NCBI GenBank assembly: GCA_018056955.1
Contig: JAGPEQ010000012.1
Coordinates: 1-51,173, forward strand
DNA length: 51,173 nucleotides
Origin: Bacteroidales bacterium
GTDB lineage: Bacteria; Bacteroidota; Bacteroidia; Bacteroidales; Tenuifilaceae
Reading direction: 5' to 3'
Part shown: one piece after another, positions 34,317 through 43,388 of the stretch
Position numbering within the stretch: position 1 is the stretch's first letter
Layout of the letters: every line of letters begins with the position of its first letter
Notes under the pieces: generated by a model
What the model saw: the letters and a program-made list of their open reading frames with translations, nothing else
Told to the model about the DNA's origin: nothing
Databases searched by the model: none
Position numbers and translations under genes: made by a program

Positions 34317-35024
34317 CTATTTTCTTATCCTGTAAACCTTCCGCATGGTGTGCATAAAGCCCTTGGTACCGTAACCCTGGGCTATAAGGTTGAGGGTTTC
34401 GGAGCTATGGATCGGGAAAATTGAGCCAAATAGTCCCTTCACCTGTGGAATGGTAAACATCAGGTCGTCCAGCGGGGTGGAGGGGCCAAGCATGTATATG
34501 GAGCATTGCGGGTTTACGGTTTTTACAATCCCGTTGAATGTTCCATTGCTTAGGCTGGTTGAGGTGAGAATAACACAGTCGGCAACCGTGAGGTATTCGT
34601 GCTGTTTATCCATCGGTAGCACTGGCGCTTCGTGCTGGTCGATGTCGAAAACCAGGGGTTTGATACCCTTGGTTTGCAGCTTCTGAACCAGTGAGCCAAA
34701 GTAGCCTATCATCACCAGGTTGGTATGGCTGCTAAAATCAACCGTGTCAAAAATATCACCAACCCCGTCGGGTTCTACAAGGTAGTTTAGGGTTGCGTTG
34801 GCAAATGCGTTAGCAGCAACCCGGCATTCAGCTTTGCCAAGGTCAAAATTTTCAAGGTTTGTGTGGTCTACCTTTTTACCTAATGTGGCGCATACACCTA
34901 TTTGTCCCAGTCCGTTCTGAACTGCCACATACTTTTCACCAAAGGTAAAATGCCCATCGCTAAAGGGGTTTATGCTCTTTGCCTTATCAAAAAGCTGTTC
35001 GAGTATATCGTAATTGTTGGCCAT
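34317..35024 (-). CDS. DUF364 family protein (putative heavy-metal chelation domain)
   Basis: A 235-residue cytoplasmic protein. The N-terminal part (about 10-100) fits the DUF4213 domain ('FTFGEKYVAVQNG...GQIGVCAT') and the C-terminal part (about 105-230) the Rossmann-like DUF364 domain ('VMIGYFGSLVQKLQ', 'VILTSTSLSNGTF', 'YMLGPSTPLDD'). The family is linked to metal or cofactor binding in structure-based annotation, but no reaction is established. It is a single gene on the minus strand, convergent with the S46 peptidase and divergent from the gene at 35057. Confidence 0.85.
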   Translation of the reverse strand: MANNYDILEQLFDKAKSINPFSDGHFTFGEKYVAVQNGLGQIGVCATLGKKVDHTNLENFDLGKAECRVAANAFANATLNYLVEPDGVGDIFDTVDFSSHTNLVMIGYFGSLVQKLQTKGIKPLVFDIDQHEAPVLPMDKQHEYLTVADCVILTSTSLSNGTFNGIVKTVNPQCSIYMLGPSTPLDDLMFTIPQVKGLFGSIFPIHSSETLNLIAQGYGTKGFMHTMRKVYRIRK

Positions 35025-35028
35025 ACAC

Positions 35029-35036
35029 TAAATTTG
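35029..35036 (+). promoter_or_regulatory. -7 element of the tlyA operon promoter
   Basis: TAAATTTG is an exact Bacteroidota -7 element, 20 bases before the start codon at 35057. A good TTG partner at 19-21 bases is not obvious, so only this half is claimed. Confidence 0.45.
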
Positions 35037-35056
35037 TGGTTTCGCAATTTTTGCTG

Positions 35057-35626
35057 ATGGAAATCGATAACCTAACGGAACGGCTAAAATACTCACTTCG
35101 TAAAAGCGAAGTGCAACAGCTGGCATCTTTTTTTTCTGCCATACCCAATGGAACTGATACGCTTTTTGAACTAAGCTTGTCCAAAAATAGCCAGTTGGCT
35201 TTCCATGCAGCTTGGGTTCTGGAGAACTGCTTATTGGATAATACCTCGCTTTTAGATGTCCATGCCGATAGGTTACTGGCTGTTATTCCCAGTTTGCAAA
35301 ACAACTCAGTTCGTCGCCATTTCTGCAAGCTGTTCAAAACATGGTTGGAAAGTAATCAAAATAAACTTACTGAATGGATTGAAGCGCGCAATAGCAAGGT
35401 TGAGGGATTGATAGAGGCTTGCTATGGCTGGTTGCTTAGCACCGATGTTCCCGTAGCAGTTAGGGTTCATTGCCTTGAAATTATGTGGATTCTATCAAAT
35501 CAATATACCTGGATTGCCGAGGAGTTGCCTAATACCCTAAGGCTTATTCAAATCGATTCAACTCAGGGGGTTAAAGCTATGGTTCGGCGAATAAAAAAGA
35601 CAAGGGCAGGGAATGGTAAGGCTTGA
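35057..35626 (+). CDS. Hypothetical helical-repeat-like protein, 189 aa
   Basis: No firm family. The predicted all-helical product is like HEAT/ARM repeat proteins: 'SKNSQLAFHAAWVLENCLLD', 'LQNNSVRRHFCKLFKTWLES' (each shortened here) and 'VPVAVRVHCLEIMWILSNQY' look like successive helix pairs of about 40 residues. No signal peptide. Start at ATG 35057 is preferred because the frame's earlier start would overlap the divergent DUF364 gene. Its end overlaps the tlyA start by 14 bases, so translation is probably coupled. Such proteins with DNA- or protein-binding scaffolds are common; role unknown. Confidence 0.75.
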   Translation: MEIDNLTERLKYSLRKSEVQQLASFFSAIPNGTDTLFELSLSKNSQLAFHAAWVLENCLLDNTSLLDVHADRLLAVIPSLQNNSVRRHFCKLFKTWLESNQNKLTEWIEARNSKVEGLIEACYGWLLSTDVPVAVRVHCLEIMWILSNQYTWIAEELPNTLRLIQIDSTQGVKAMVRRIKKTRAGNGKA

Positions 35627-36404
35627 CATATATTTGGTGAAGAAAGGATTATGCCGCTCGCGCGAGCGCGCAAAAGCGCATATTACCGCAGGCGAGGTTC
35701 TGGTGAACGGGAAAAAGGTTACTAAACCATCGTTTGCGGTAGCCGAAACCGACTCTATTCAGCTCTCCATTAACCCCAACGATTTTTTTAGCCGCGGGGA
35801 ACTTAAGCTTCAAAAGGCAATAGACGATTTTGGGCTCAACTTCCAAGACAAACTGGTGCTCGATGTGGGGGCTTCAACCGGTGGCTTTACCTATTGCGCC
35901 CTAAAGCATGGTGCAAGGTTTGTTTGGGCTGTTGATGTGGGAACCAACCAGTTAGACCCAGAATTGATTAACAATTCACGGGTCTGCTCCTTGGAAAAAA
36001 CTGACATTCGAACCTTGGATATCTCGGCATTGGGTACTAGGGTTGATGTAATTACCGCCGACCTTTCGTTCATTTCGCTTACGCAGGTAGCTCAATCGTT
36101 AGTGAAATTCCTTAAACCCGATGGGTTTATGGTTTTGCTCATTAAGCCACAGTTTGAAGCGGGAAAGGAAAATATTGGTAAAAATGGGGTGGTAAAGGAT
36201 AAAAAGGTTCACGAGGTTGTAATTGAGAACGTGGCAAAGTGCTTTGCTCAGCATAACATCTACCTGAATAGTATTACCTTTGCACCCCTCAAGGGTAAGG
36301 GCTATAATATTGAATACCTTGCCCTTTTTAGCAATTCCATTAAAGGTTTACCCAACGTAAAGACAATAGTTGATAGCGCTTTTGAAAATAACAGGCTAGT
36401 TTAG
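35613..36404 (+). CDS. tlyA: TlyA-family rRNA methyltransferase
   Basis: A 263-residue RNA 2'-O-methyltransferase. The N-terminal S4 RNA-binding domain (1-60) reads 'MVRLDIYLVKKGLCRSRERAK'. The FtsJ-like SAM domain (about 75-245) starts with 'LVLDVGASTGGFTYCALKHGA' and shows 'VWAVDVGTNQL', 'ITADLSFISL' and 'LLIKPQFEAGKE', which include the K-D-K-E type catalytic residues. In mycobacteria the family methylates C1409 of 16S and C1920 of 23S rRNA; a role in haemolysis is an old name only. It overlaps the upstream gene and is one base from the downstream one. Confidence 0.95.
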   Translation: MVRLDIYLVKKGLCRSRERAKAHITAGEVLVNGKKVTKPSFAVAETDSIQLSINPNDFFSRGELKLQKAIDDFGLNFQDKLVLDVGASTGGFTYCALKHGARFVWAVDVGTNQLDPELINNSRVCSLEKTDIRTLDISALGTRVDVITADLSFISLTQVAQSLVKFLKPDGFMVLLIKPQFEAGKENIGKNGVVKDKKVHEVVIENVAKCFAQHNIYLNSITFAPLKGKGYNIEYLALFSNSIKGLPNVKTIVDSAFENNRLV

Positions 36405-36405
36405 T

Positions 36406-38448
36406 ATGACAGATAAAACGGGTTTCGATAGCTTTGTTGAGGCTATTCTTTGGATAGTAAAAAACTTAGCGGTTGGAGTACTAATCCTTTTTATTTCGAG
36501 GTTAATATTTCTGTTTTCGTTTGCTAATTGGAACGACCTTAGTGGATTGTCGGGCGATATTGCAAAGGCTTTCACCGTGGGCTTAAAGTTCGACCTAAAA
36601 GTGCTGACTATTGCCCTGTTACCATGTTTATTACTGGCTTTTGTTAGATTGATTTTTAGCGATAGGGTGGGGAACTTTACAAAGTTTTTCAGGTATTACT
36701 CTACTGCACTTATGATTTTGGTGGTGATGTTTGAGGTAATCAACTTTTACTTTTATAAGTTCTACCATACAAAGATTAGCGTAATAATTTTTGGTTTTTT
36801 TGAGGATGATACCTGGGCTGTGCTAGTTTCCATTTGGAAAGAATATCCCGTAATCCCGATTCTGGCGTTGTTTATAGTGTTGATTTGGACTTTTAGTAAG
36901 CTGTTCGTGCATCTTTATAAGCCCATAAGTTGCAACTTCTGCAAGAGGTTAAGGCCTATTTGGCTGCGAGTATTAATTGTGGTTGCAATTTCGGGCTTAT
37001 ACTTTTTGGGAATGCTTGGCAACATAGGCGTTACTTCGATTGATGAGCAGCATACAATCATATCTAAAAATATTTTTGTAAATACGTTGCCTGTTAACGG
37101 TCTTTTCAGCACAAAAATTGCGTGGACTGATAGGCAAAGGAGCCGGATTGACATCAATATACCTAAAATGCTCAAGTCCTTAAAATTCAAATCAATAGAG
37201 GATGCAGCAGGTGTTTTTTATGGTTTAAAGGTCGATAGTGTATCAGCTGAAACCTTTTACACCACCACTCCTCAAAACCATTTTCTTGAAAATAATCCGC
37301 CGCATGTGGTTTTTATCCTAATGGAAAGCATGAGTAACTTTTATATCGATATGCATTCCGATAGCTGCAACATGTTGGGTTCCCTTGCCGATGTTTTGGA
37401 TAGCTGCTACCTGTTCCGTAACTTTTTACCATCGTACTCAGGAACAATCTACTCCTTAGAAAGTATACTTGTAAACACTCCCAAAAGTCCACTATCTCAG
37501 TCACCTTATCAGAACTTTTCATTTGATGCTTCGGCAGCAAAGCCTTTTTATGAAAAGGGATATACAAATATATTTTTAACCGGAGGTAAAATGGGTTGGA
37601 GGAATATGGATAAGTTTATACCACGTCAGTATTTTAATAGCATTGAAGCAGAACCAACCCTCAGGAAGTTATACCCCGAGGGCAAGGAAGGGGAGTGGGG
37701 CATGCACGATGAGGTGCTTTTCCAAAGGGCTTTCGATGTGCTTGCAAATTCTAATGGCAAACCTTACCTGATATTCGGTATGACCATTTCGCACCATACT
37801 CCATACGACATTCCTGACAACTACCAGGGTTACCCCATTTCAATTCCAGATTGGGCGCGCAAACGCATGAAGTTCGACGAGGCAATAGTGTTGAAAGGTC
37901 TTAGGGCATACCAGTACGCCAATAGCTGTTTGGGCGATTTTATCAAACGTATTATTACTTCCCCCCTTGGCGAAAAAACTATAATTGTAGCCACTGGCGA
38001 CCACAATATCCGACAGAACTTTGAGTATCCGCAGGCCGATTTGTTTATGCAGTACTCAGTTCCATTACTCATCTATATTCCACCTAAATATCGTCCTAAA
38101 AATCCAATCAATACCAGGCGTTTTGCATCGCATAAGGACATTTTTTCTACCCTTTACAACCTTTCGCTTTCAAGTGCGCGATATCCAAACTTTGGAAACA
38201 ACCTATGTAACACCTATTGTGCAAACGATTTTGGACTTTACTGCTACAGCATTGCTGCCGATAGCATTGGTCTGGTCGATTTTAGTTCAACCCCTTTGTT
38301 TTATCGGTGGAGCGATAGGGAGCATCGTAAGCTTGAGCCAAGCAACTATTCACCCGATAAACATCTCGACTCACTTATGTTGAGGGCTAAGGCGCTTACC
38401 GCATGTATGAACTACCTGCTTATTAAAGACATTGAAAAAAGCAGGTAG
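36406..38448 (+). CDS. LTA synthase family membrane sulfatase-fold transferase
   Basis: A 680-residue inner-membrane protein. About five transmembrane helices lie in residues 1-210 (segments near 15-35, 58-78, 95-115, 145-165, 195-215). The external alkaline-phosphatase/sulfatase domain follows (about 300-600), with metal-site motifs 'HVVFILMESMSNFY', 'LPSYSGTIYSLESIL' (nucleophile Thr in SGT), 'HHTPYDIP' and 'IIVATGDHNIR'. Members transfer phosphoglycerol or phosphoethanolamine to lipids or glycans. In a Gram-negative bacterium the acceptor may be lipid A, an osmoregulated glucan or an outer-membrane lipid; sequence alone does not tell. It lies directly after tlyA. Confidence 0.9.
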   Translation: MTDKTGFDSFVEAILWIVKNLAVGVLILFISRLIFLFSFANWNDLSGLSGDIAKAFTVGLKFDLKVLTIALLPCLLLAFVRLIFSDRVGNFTKFFRYYSTALMILVVMFEVINFYFYKFYHTKISVIIFGFFEDDTWAVLVSIWKEYPVIPILALFIVLIWTFSKLFVHLYKPISCNFCKRLRPIWLRVLIVVAISGLYFLGMLGNIGVTSIDEQHTIISKNIFVNTLPVNGLFSTKIAWTDRQRSRIDINIPKMLKSLKFKSIEDAAGVFYGLKVDSVSAETFYTTTPQNHFLENNPPHVVFILMESMSNFYIDMHSDSCNMLGSLADVLDSCYLFRNFLPSYSGTIYSLESILVNTPKSPLSQSPYQNFSFDASAAKPFYEKGYTNIFLTGGKMGWRNMDKFIPRQYFNSIEAEPTLRKLYPEGKEGEWGMHDEVLFQRAFDVLANSNGKPYLIFGMTISHHTPYDIPDNYQGYPISIPDWARKRMKFDEAIVLKGLRAYQYANSCLGDFIKRIITSPLGEKTIIVATGDHNIRQNFEYPQADLFMQYSVPLLIYIPPKYRPKNPINTRRFASHKDIFSTLYNLSLSSARYPNFGNNLCNTYCANDFGLYCYSIAADSIGLVDFSSTPLFYRWSDREHRKLEPSNYSPDKHLDSLMLRAKALTACMNYLLIKDIEKSR

Positions 38449-38554
38449 GTTTGTTTAGGGGAATTGAAAATTTAGCTATTTTTATATAAGGCAATATCGC
38501 AAATGTTAAACAAAACATGCTGCGATGCGTTTCTTATGCAAAATTCTTTATGCT

Positions 38555-40960
38555 ATGTTACGTAAAACATTATTGCTTTTTATATCGATTATACTATTAA
38601 ACCCACTCAATGCCCAGGATAAGGGTATGATAAAGGGGAGAGTATTTGATAGTAAAACCAACGAACCAATTCCATTTGCCACAGTAATTGTATATGGAAA
38701 AATTATTGGCACCACCTCTGACTTTGATGGCAATTTTATTATTGCCGGTCTGGAGCCGGGGTGGGTTGAGCTACAGGTTACTGCCATTGGTTTTAAACCC
38801 TACATTTCCGAAGCAGTAATGGTAACTCGCTCAAAAAATATTTTTATCGATATTCCACTGGAGGAAATGCCCTATGAGATTGAGAGTGTGGTGGTAAAGG
38901 CATCGCCTTTTAGGCGAAGCGAGGAAGCCCCGCTTTCTTTACGCCGTATCGGTATCGATGAGATTGAGCGTAACCCGGGAGGAAACCGCGACATTAGCCG
39001 CGTTATTCAGTCGTTGCCTGGCGTTGCTCCCTCGCTTGCTTACCGTAACGATGTTATTGTTAGGGGTGGAGGGCCAAATGAGAACAGGTTCTACCTCGAT
39101 GGTGTTGAAATCCCAAACCTGAATCACTTTGCCACACAGGGGGCTTCCGGAGGCCCAGTAGGCATCATTAATGTTGATTTTGTGCGTGAGGTAAACTTCT
39201 ATTCTGGCGCTTTCCCAGCCTCAAAGGGCAACGCGCTTAGTTCAGTACTCGATTTCCGTCAGGTTGATGGAAACAGTGAGCGACTAAAGGTTAAGGGAGC
39301 AGTAGGAGCATCGGATTTAGCGCTGACCCTCGATGGGCCATTAAGCAATAATACTACCATGATTTTCTCGGCTCGCCGCTCATACCTGCAATTCCTTTTT
39401 AACGCCTTAGGACTTCCGTTTTTGCCCAACTATAACGACTTTCAGTTCAAGACTAAAACCCGTATCGATGCAAAAAATGAGATTACCGTAATTGGACTCG
39501 GTGCCATTGATGAGTTTGAGCTGAACCTGGGCTTGAAAAACCCCGATGAGTATCAACGTTACATCCTTGGTTATTTACCTGTAAATACACAATGGAATTA
39601 TACCCTTGGAACAGTTTACAAGCACTATGCCAGCAATGGTTACCATACCCTTGTGGTTAGCCGAAATATGCTAAACAACAGGCAGTACAAGTTTACGAAT
39701 AACGATGATAACCTCCCCAAGGTTCTCGACTATACATCGTGGGAGGCCGAGAATAAGTTACGCTATGAGCGCGATTTAGGGTTGAAAAATTACAGTATAA
39801 ATTTTGGAGCGGGTTTGGAGTATGCCCGATATTTTAACTCCACTTATAGAGCAAAGTTTGTTGGTGAAACCTTTACCCCCGATACTTATGAAACCAACAT
39901 GGATTTGTTTAAGTGGAATATTTTTGGCCAGGTGAACAGAACCTTTTTCACAAAGTTAACGGTTTCGTTAGGGGTTCGGGCCGATGCAAGTAGCTATTCA
40001 GCCGAGATGAATAACCTCTTTAAGCAGCTTAGCCCTAGGTTTTCAGCGTCGTATATGCTTAAACCCAATTTATTTTTGAATGCAAATGTTGGAAGATACT
40101 ACCAACTGCCTCCATACACAGCCTTGGGGTTTGCCAACACCACTGGCTCTTTAGTGAATAAAACAAATGGTTTGTCGTATATCCAATCGGACCATCTGAT
40201 GGCTGGTTTTGAATGGCAACCCAATGAGCAAAGTCAGATTACTGTTGAAGGCTTCCTGAAATTCTACGATAGGTACCCGGTTTCCATAAACGACTCGGTG
40301 TCAATATCAAGCAAAAGTGCCGACTATGGAACCTTTGGCGATGAGCCTTTAGTGTCCACAGGGAAAGGGCGAACATTTGGGGTTGAGTTACTTTACCGAA
40401 ATAAAAAGCTTTTGGGTTTCAATACTCTTTTCTCATACACCTTGGTTAGAAGCGAAACTAGCTTAATGAATAGTAACCTAAAACCTTCAGGTAAATGGAT
40501 TCCAACATCCTGGGATAATCGCCATTTGGTTACACTTACAGCCACTCGTTCCTTTAAAAAAGGATGGGATTTTGGCTTCAAGTGGCGATTTGTAGGTGGC
40601 CCGCCGTACACCCCTTACGATTTAGCAACCTCATCGTTGATAAATGTATGGAATGTTCAGCGTCAGCCATCGCTCGATTACTCCAGTTTCAACAGTCTTC
40701 GACTGCAGTCGTTCCACCAGCTCGATATCCGTGTCGATAAGTCTTACTACTTTCAGTCGTGGATGCTGAACTTCTATGTCGATATTCAGAATGTTTACAA
40801 CTTCCAGGGCGATAGGCCCCCGCTTTACACTACAGTTTCCGATACCAATGGTAATCCTGTGGTTGACCCAAACGACGCTACCCGATACCTGCTAAAGAAG
40901 ATTGAGGGAACCGGTGGGGGAACCGTATTACCTACCATTGGCGTAATTGTTGAATTCTAA
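38555..40960 (+). CDS. TonB-dependent outer-membrane receptor with CarboxypepD_reg-like domain
   Basis: An about 801-residue receptor. Signal peptide 'MLRKTLLLFISIILLNPLNAQ'; CarboxypepD_reg-like domain (about 25-105); plug domain with 'DISRVIQSLPGVAPS', 'DVIVRGGGPNENRFYLDGVEIPN' (shortened) and 'VREVNFYSGAFPA'; then the barrel ending in an aromatic residue ('GVIVEF'). The ATG at 38555 gives the best signal peptide; an ATG at 38525 adds ten residues. No SusD partner is adjacent; a lipoprotein gene with a four- to 13-base gap follows and may be its partner. The cargo is not predictable. Confidence 0.93.
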   Translation: MLRKTLLLFISIILLNPLNAQDKGMIKGRVFDSKTNEPIPFATVIVYGKIIGTTSDFDGNFIIAGLEPGWVELQVTAIGFKPYISEAVMVTRSKNIFIDIPLEEMPYEIESVVVKASPFRRSEEAPLSLRRIGIDEIERNPGGNRDISRVIQSLPGVAPSLAYRNDVIVRGGGPNENRFYLDGVEIPNLNHFATQGASGGPVGIINVDFVREVNFYSGAFPASKGNALSSVLDFRQVDGNSERLKVKGAVGASDLALTLDGPLSNNTTMIFSARRSYLQFLFNALGLPFLPNYNDFQFKTKTRIDAKNEITVIGLGAIDEFELNLGLKNPDEYQRYILGYLPVNTQWNYTLGTVYKHYASNGYHTLVVSRNMLNNRQYKFTNNDDNLPKVLDYTSWEAENKLRYERDLGLKNYSINFGAGLEYARYFNSTYRAKFVGETFTPDTYETNMDLFKWNIFGQVNRTFFTKLTVSLGVRADASSYSAEMNNLFKQLSPRFSASYMLKPNLFLNANVGRYYQLPPYTALGFANTTGSLVNKTNGLSYIQSDHLMAGFEWQPNEQSQITVEGFLKFYDRYPVSINDSVSISSKSADYGTFGDEPLVSTGKGRTFGVELLYRNKKLLGFNTLFSYTLVRSETSLMNSNLKPSGKWIPTSWDNRHLVTLTATRSFKKGWDFGFKWRFVGGPPYTPYDLATSSLINVWNVQRQPSLDYSSFNSLRLQSFHQLDIRVDKSYYFQSWMLNFYVDIQNVYNFQGDRPPLYTTVSDTNGNPVVDPNDATRYLLKKIEGTGGGTVLPTIGVIVEF

Positions 40961-40972
40961 AAAATGATAACG

Positions 40973-41698
40973 ATGAGAACATATACTATCCTAGTATCCG
41001 TGATTTTGGGTTTGTTGGTTTTGCAGGGGTGCAAACCAACCCAGCAGTCACAGTCCGAAACAATTACTCAAGAACTGACAACCTCGCCATTCAGCAATGG
41101 TGTACCAGCCCAGGTTGTAGTAATTGGCGGACAGGAATACAAGTATCCCATTATTGCCATTTGGGTTGAAGATTTAAGAGGAAACTTTATAGGCACAGTT
41201 TATGCATCGCAATCCATTTCAACAGGAATTTTCCGATATGGGGTTTACGATAAAGGGAAATGGCTGCCGGGTGAGCGAAATAGGCCGGCTGCATTGCCGC
41301 GCTGGAAAAATTTAACCGCGTCAAACGCTCCTCGCGTTAATCAGGGGGTCGATGCGTTTAGCGGTGCAACCCCTTCCGGTTCATTTGCTTTAAAGACCAT
41401 GCTGCCTGCTGGTATTGATGAATTTAAGGTGTATATGGAGGTCAATAAACCGTGGGACTTTAACAACTACTGGCACAACAACCGGTACCCGGGCGATGAG
41501 GAGTATGCCACATCGGGGCAGCCAGCAATCATATATGAGGCTTTGGTTTCTAGAAAAACGGGCGATAGCCTATTCTATTTCAAACCCATTGGCCATAGCA
41601 ACCCTTCGGGGGCTAATGGCGAAATTATTCCCGATATAGCTACCTTTACATCTGCGTTAAAAATAGTAGAAAGAGCCTGGATTGAACTGTCCAAATAA
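40973..41698 (+). CDS. Lipoprotein, DUF2271-like
   Basis: A 241-residue lipoprotein: the first 20 residues end in the lipobox 'LVLQGC', so it should be anchored by C20. After a linker rich in Gln, Ser and Thr, the remaining part shows 'IIAIWVEDLRGNFIGTVY', 'RPAALPRWKN', 'VDAFSGATPSGSF' and 'EVNKPWDFNNYW'. To my eye this resembles DUF2271 periplasmic proteins, which occur near flavin/thiamine-linked redox proteins, but the match is not certain. It follows the TonB receptor at once and overlaps the epimerase gene by one base (TAATG), so the three genes are in one operon. An alternative ATG lies nine bases upstream at 40964. Confidence 0.75.
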   Translation: MRTYTILVSVILGLLVLQGCKPTQQSQSETITQELTTSPFSNGVPAQVVVIGGQEYKYPIIAIWVEDLRGNFIGTVYASQSISTGIFRYGVYDKGKWLPGERNRPAALPRWKNLTASNAPRVNQGVDAFSGATPSGSFALKTMLPAGIDEFKVYMEVNKPWDFNNYWHNNRYPGDEEYATSGQPAIIYEALVSRKTGDSLFYFKPIGHSNPSGANGEIIPDIATFTSALKIVERAWIELSK

Positions 41699-42627
41699 TG
41701 GAGAAAGGTATTGATAACAAGGTTGCAGTAATTGCAGGGGGAACTGGTCTTATAGGAAGGAGTCTGGTTCCCATGCTCCTAAATGAAGGGTATCGGGTAA
41801 AATTGCTTACCCGTAACCCCAAAAAGGTTCAAAAATCTGGTATCAATGTTGATATTGTAGAATGGAGCGGTAAACCCGATAGCGAATTAACTGTCCTGCT
41901 TGAGGGTGCCGATGTTGTTATTAACCTTTCGGGCTACAGTATTGCAACGCTTTGGACAAAACGAAATAGAAAACGCATTGTTGATAGCCGAATACTTCCA
42001 ACAAGGGCTCTAGCGCAGGCTATAGCATCATGCCGTAAAACACCCAAAGTGTTTGTCCAAGCTTCAGCTGTTGGTGTATATCCATATAGTAGTAATTCTG
42101 TTTTAACTGAAAAATCGGCAGTAGGTAATGGTTTTTTACCGGCCCTTGTAAGCGATTGGGAAAATGAGGCTTTGGCTTGCGCTTATGTTACCCGGGTGAT
42201 TTTACTCCGCACGGGTATAGTGCTGGCCAGCGATGGTGGTTATTTTCCTAAAATTGCGAAACCAATCCGTTACTTTGCAGGCGCAATACTGGGCGATGGT
42301 AAAAATATTGTCCCGTGGATTCATATAGCCGACCATGTTAGGGCAATAAAGTTTCTTATCGATAATTCGGCTGCCTCGGGAGCATTTAATCTTACCGCAC
42401 CCACTACCAATTCCAATGCCGATATAGTTTTCCAGGTTGCCCATCACTACCGCCGTCCAATCCTATTCCGCATACCATCTATTATCCTGCACCTTTTACC
42501 GGGAAATATGGCTAACGAGGTGCTATTGGCAAACCAGCCTGTTTACCCAGAACGTTTAACCCAGTTAGGCTTTAGCTGGAACCTCCCTGTCCTTGAAAAT
42601 GCCATTGCCGATTTGTTGGCAAAGTAG
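41698..42627 (+). CDS. TIGR01777 family NAD(P)-dependent epimerase-like protein
   Basis: A 309-residue SDR-type protein (atypical SDR39U1/YfcH group). The N-terminal nucleotide loop is 'VAVIAGGTGLIGRSLVPMLL'; family signatures 'VKLLTRNPKK', 'VINLSGYSIA', 'WTKRNRKRIVDSRI', 'FVQASAVGVYP' and 'VPWIHIADHVRAI' follow. The C-terminal DUF1731 segment ('PAIVLHLLPGNMANEVLLA'-like) is present. Some members are linked to cell division or heme metabolism; the substrate is unknown. It is translationally coupled to the lipoprotein gene. Confidence 0.93.
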   Translation: MEKGIDNKVAVIAGGTGLIGRSLVPMLLNEGYRVKLLTRNPKKVQKSGINVDIVEWSGKPDSELTVLLEGADVVINLSGYSIATLWTKRNRKRIVDSRILPTRALAQAIASCRKTPKVFVQASAVGVYPYSSNSVLTEKSAVGNGFLPALVSDWENEALACAYVTRVILLRTGIVLASDGGYFPKIAKPIRYFAGAILGDGKNIVPWIHIADHVRAIKFLIDNSAASGAFNLTAPTTNSNADIVFQVAHHYRRPILFRIPSIILHLLPGNMANEVLLANQPVYPERLTQLGFSWNLPVLENAIADLLAK

Positions 42628-42675
42628 ATTCTATTTTTTTTCTTACCTTAGCGTTTTGAAACATTTCGGCATTAT

Positions 42676-43383
42676 ATGGATAATTTTACAGTTGATATTC
42701 GCTCAGCCAACATATTTCAGGAGGATAATCTTGTTCTGTCCGATGTTAACTTTTCGCTAGGTAAGGGTGAGTTTGTTTACTTGGTGGGTAGAGTTGGTAG
42801 CGGAAAAACAAGTCTAATTAAAACCATTACTGCCGAAATACCTCTCAAAGAGGGCGATGGGCTTGTGTGTGGTTTCAACTTGAAGAAGCTTAAACGCAAG
42901 CATATTCCTAAGTTACGCCGAAAAATTGGTGTAGTATTTCAGGATTTTCAGCTGCTTACTGACAGAAGTGTATACGATAACCTGCTTTTTGTGCTAAAAG
43001 CAACTGGTTGGAAAGACAAGTCAGCAATAAAGCAGCGTATTGCTGAGGTTCTGGATATGGTAGAGCTAAAGTTTAAGGATTATAAGATGCCCCATCAGCT
43101 ATCGGGTGGTGAGCAACAGCGTGTTGTTATTGCAAGGGCACTATTGAATAATCCTGAACTTATACTTGCCGATGAGCCAACCGGTAACCTTGACATGGAG
43201 ACCTCGGAGGGAATTATGCAAATACTCCATAACCTCTCAGCTTCAGGAATCTCCATAATAATGGCAACACACAACAATCAAATCATAAAGAAATTTCCAG
43301 CCCGCACCATTAAGTGTGAAAAGGGTAAGGTTGTTGAGACCGAGCAAATGACCGAAATTGATTTCGAAAGTTTGATGGATTAG
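42676..43383 (+). CDS. ftsE: FtsE-like ABC transporter ATP-binding protein
   Basis: A 235-residue ATPase. Walker A 'GRVGSGKT' (residues 38-45), Q-loop 'VVFQDFQLL', signature '[15 protein letters not shown]', Walker B '[12 protein letters not shown]' and the switch His in 'MATHN' are complete. The sequence, especially '[20 protein letters not shown]', is that of FtsE, which with FtsX regulates peptidoglycan hydrolysis during division. No ftsX gene is next to it, as often in Bacteroidota. It follows the epimerase after 48 bases, in which TACCTTAG (42644-42651) may be a weak promoter element. Confidence 0.92.
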   Translation: MDNFTVDIRSANIFQEDNLVLSDVNFSLGKGEFVYLVGRVGSGKTSLIKTITAEIPLKEGDGLVCGFNLKKLKRKHIPKLRRKIGVVFQDFQLLTDRSVYDNLLFVLKATGWKDKSAIKQRIAEVLDMVELKFKDYKMPHQLSGGEQQRVVIARALLNNPELILADEPTGNLDMETSEGIMQILHNLSASGISIIMATHNNQIIKKFPARTIKCEKGKVVETEQMTEIDFESLMD

Positions 43384-43388
43384 CGCCA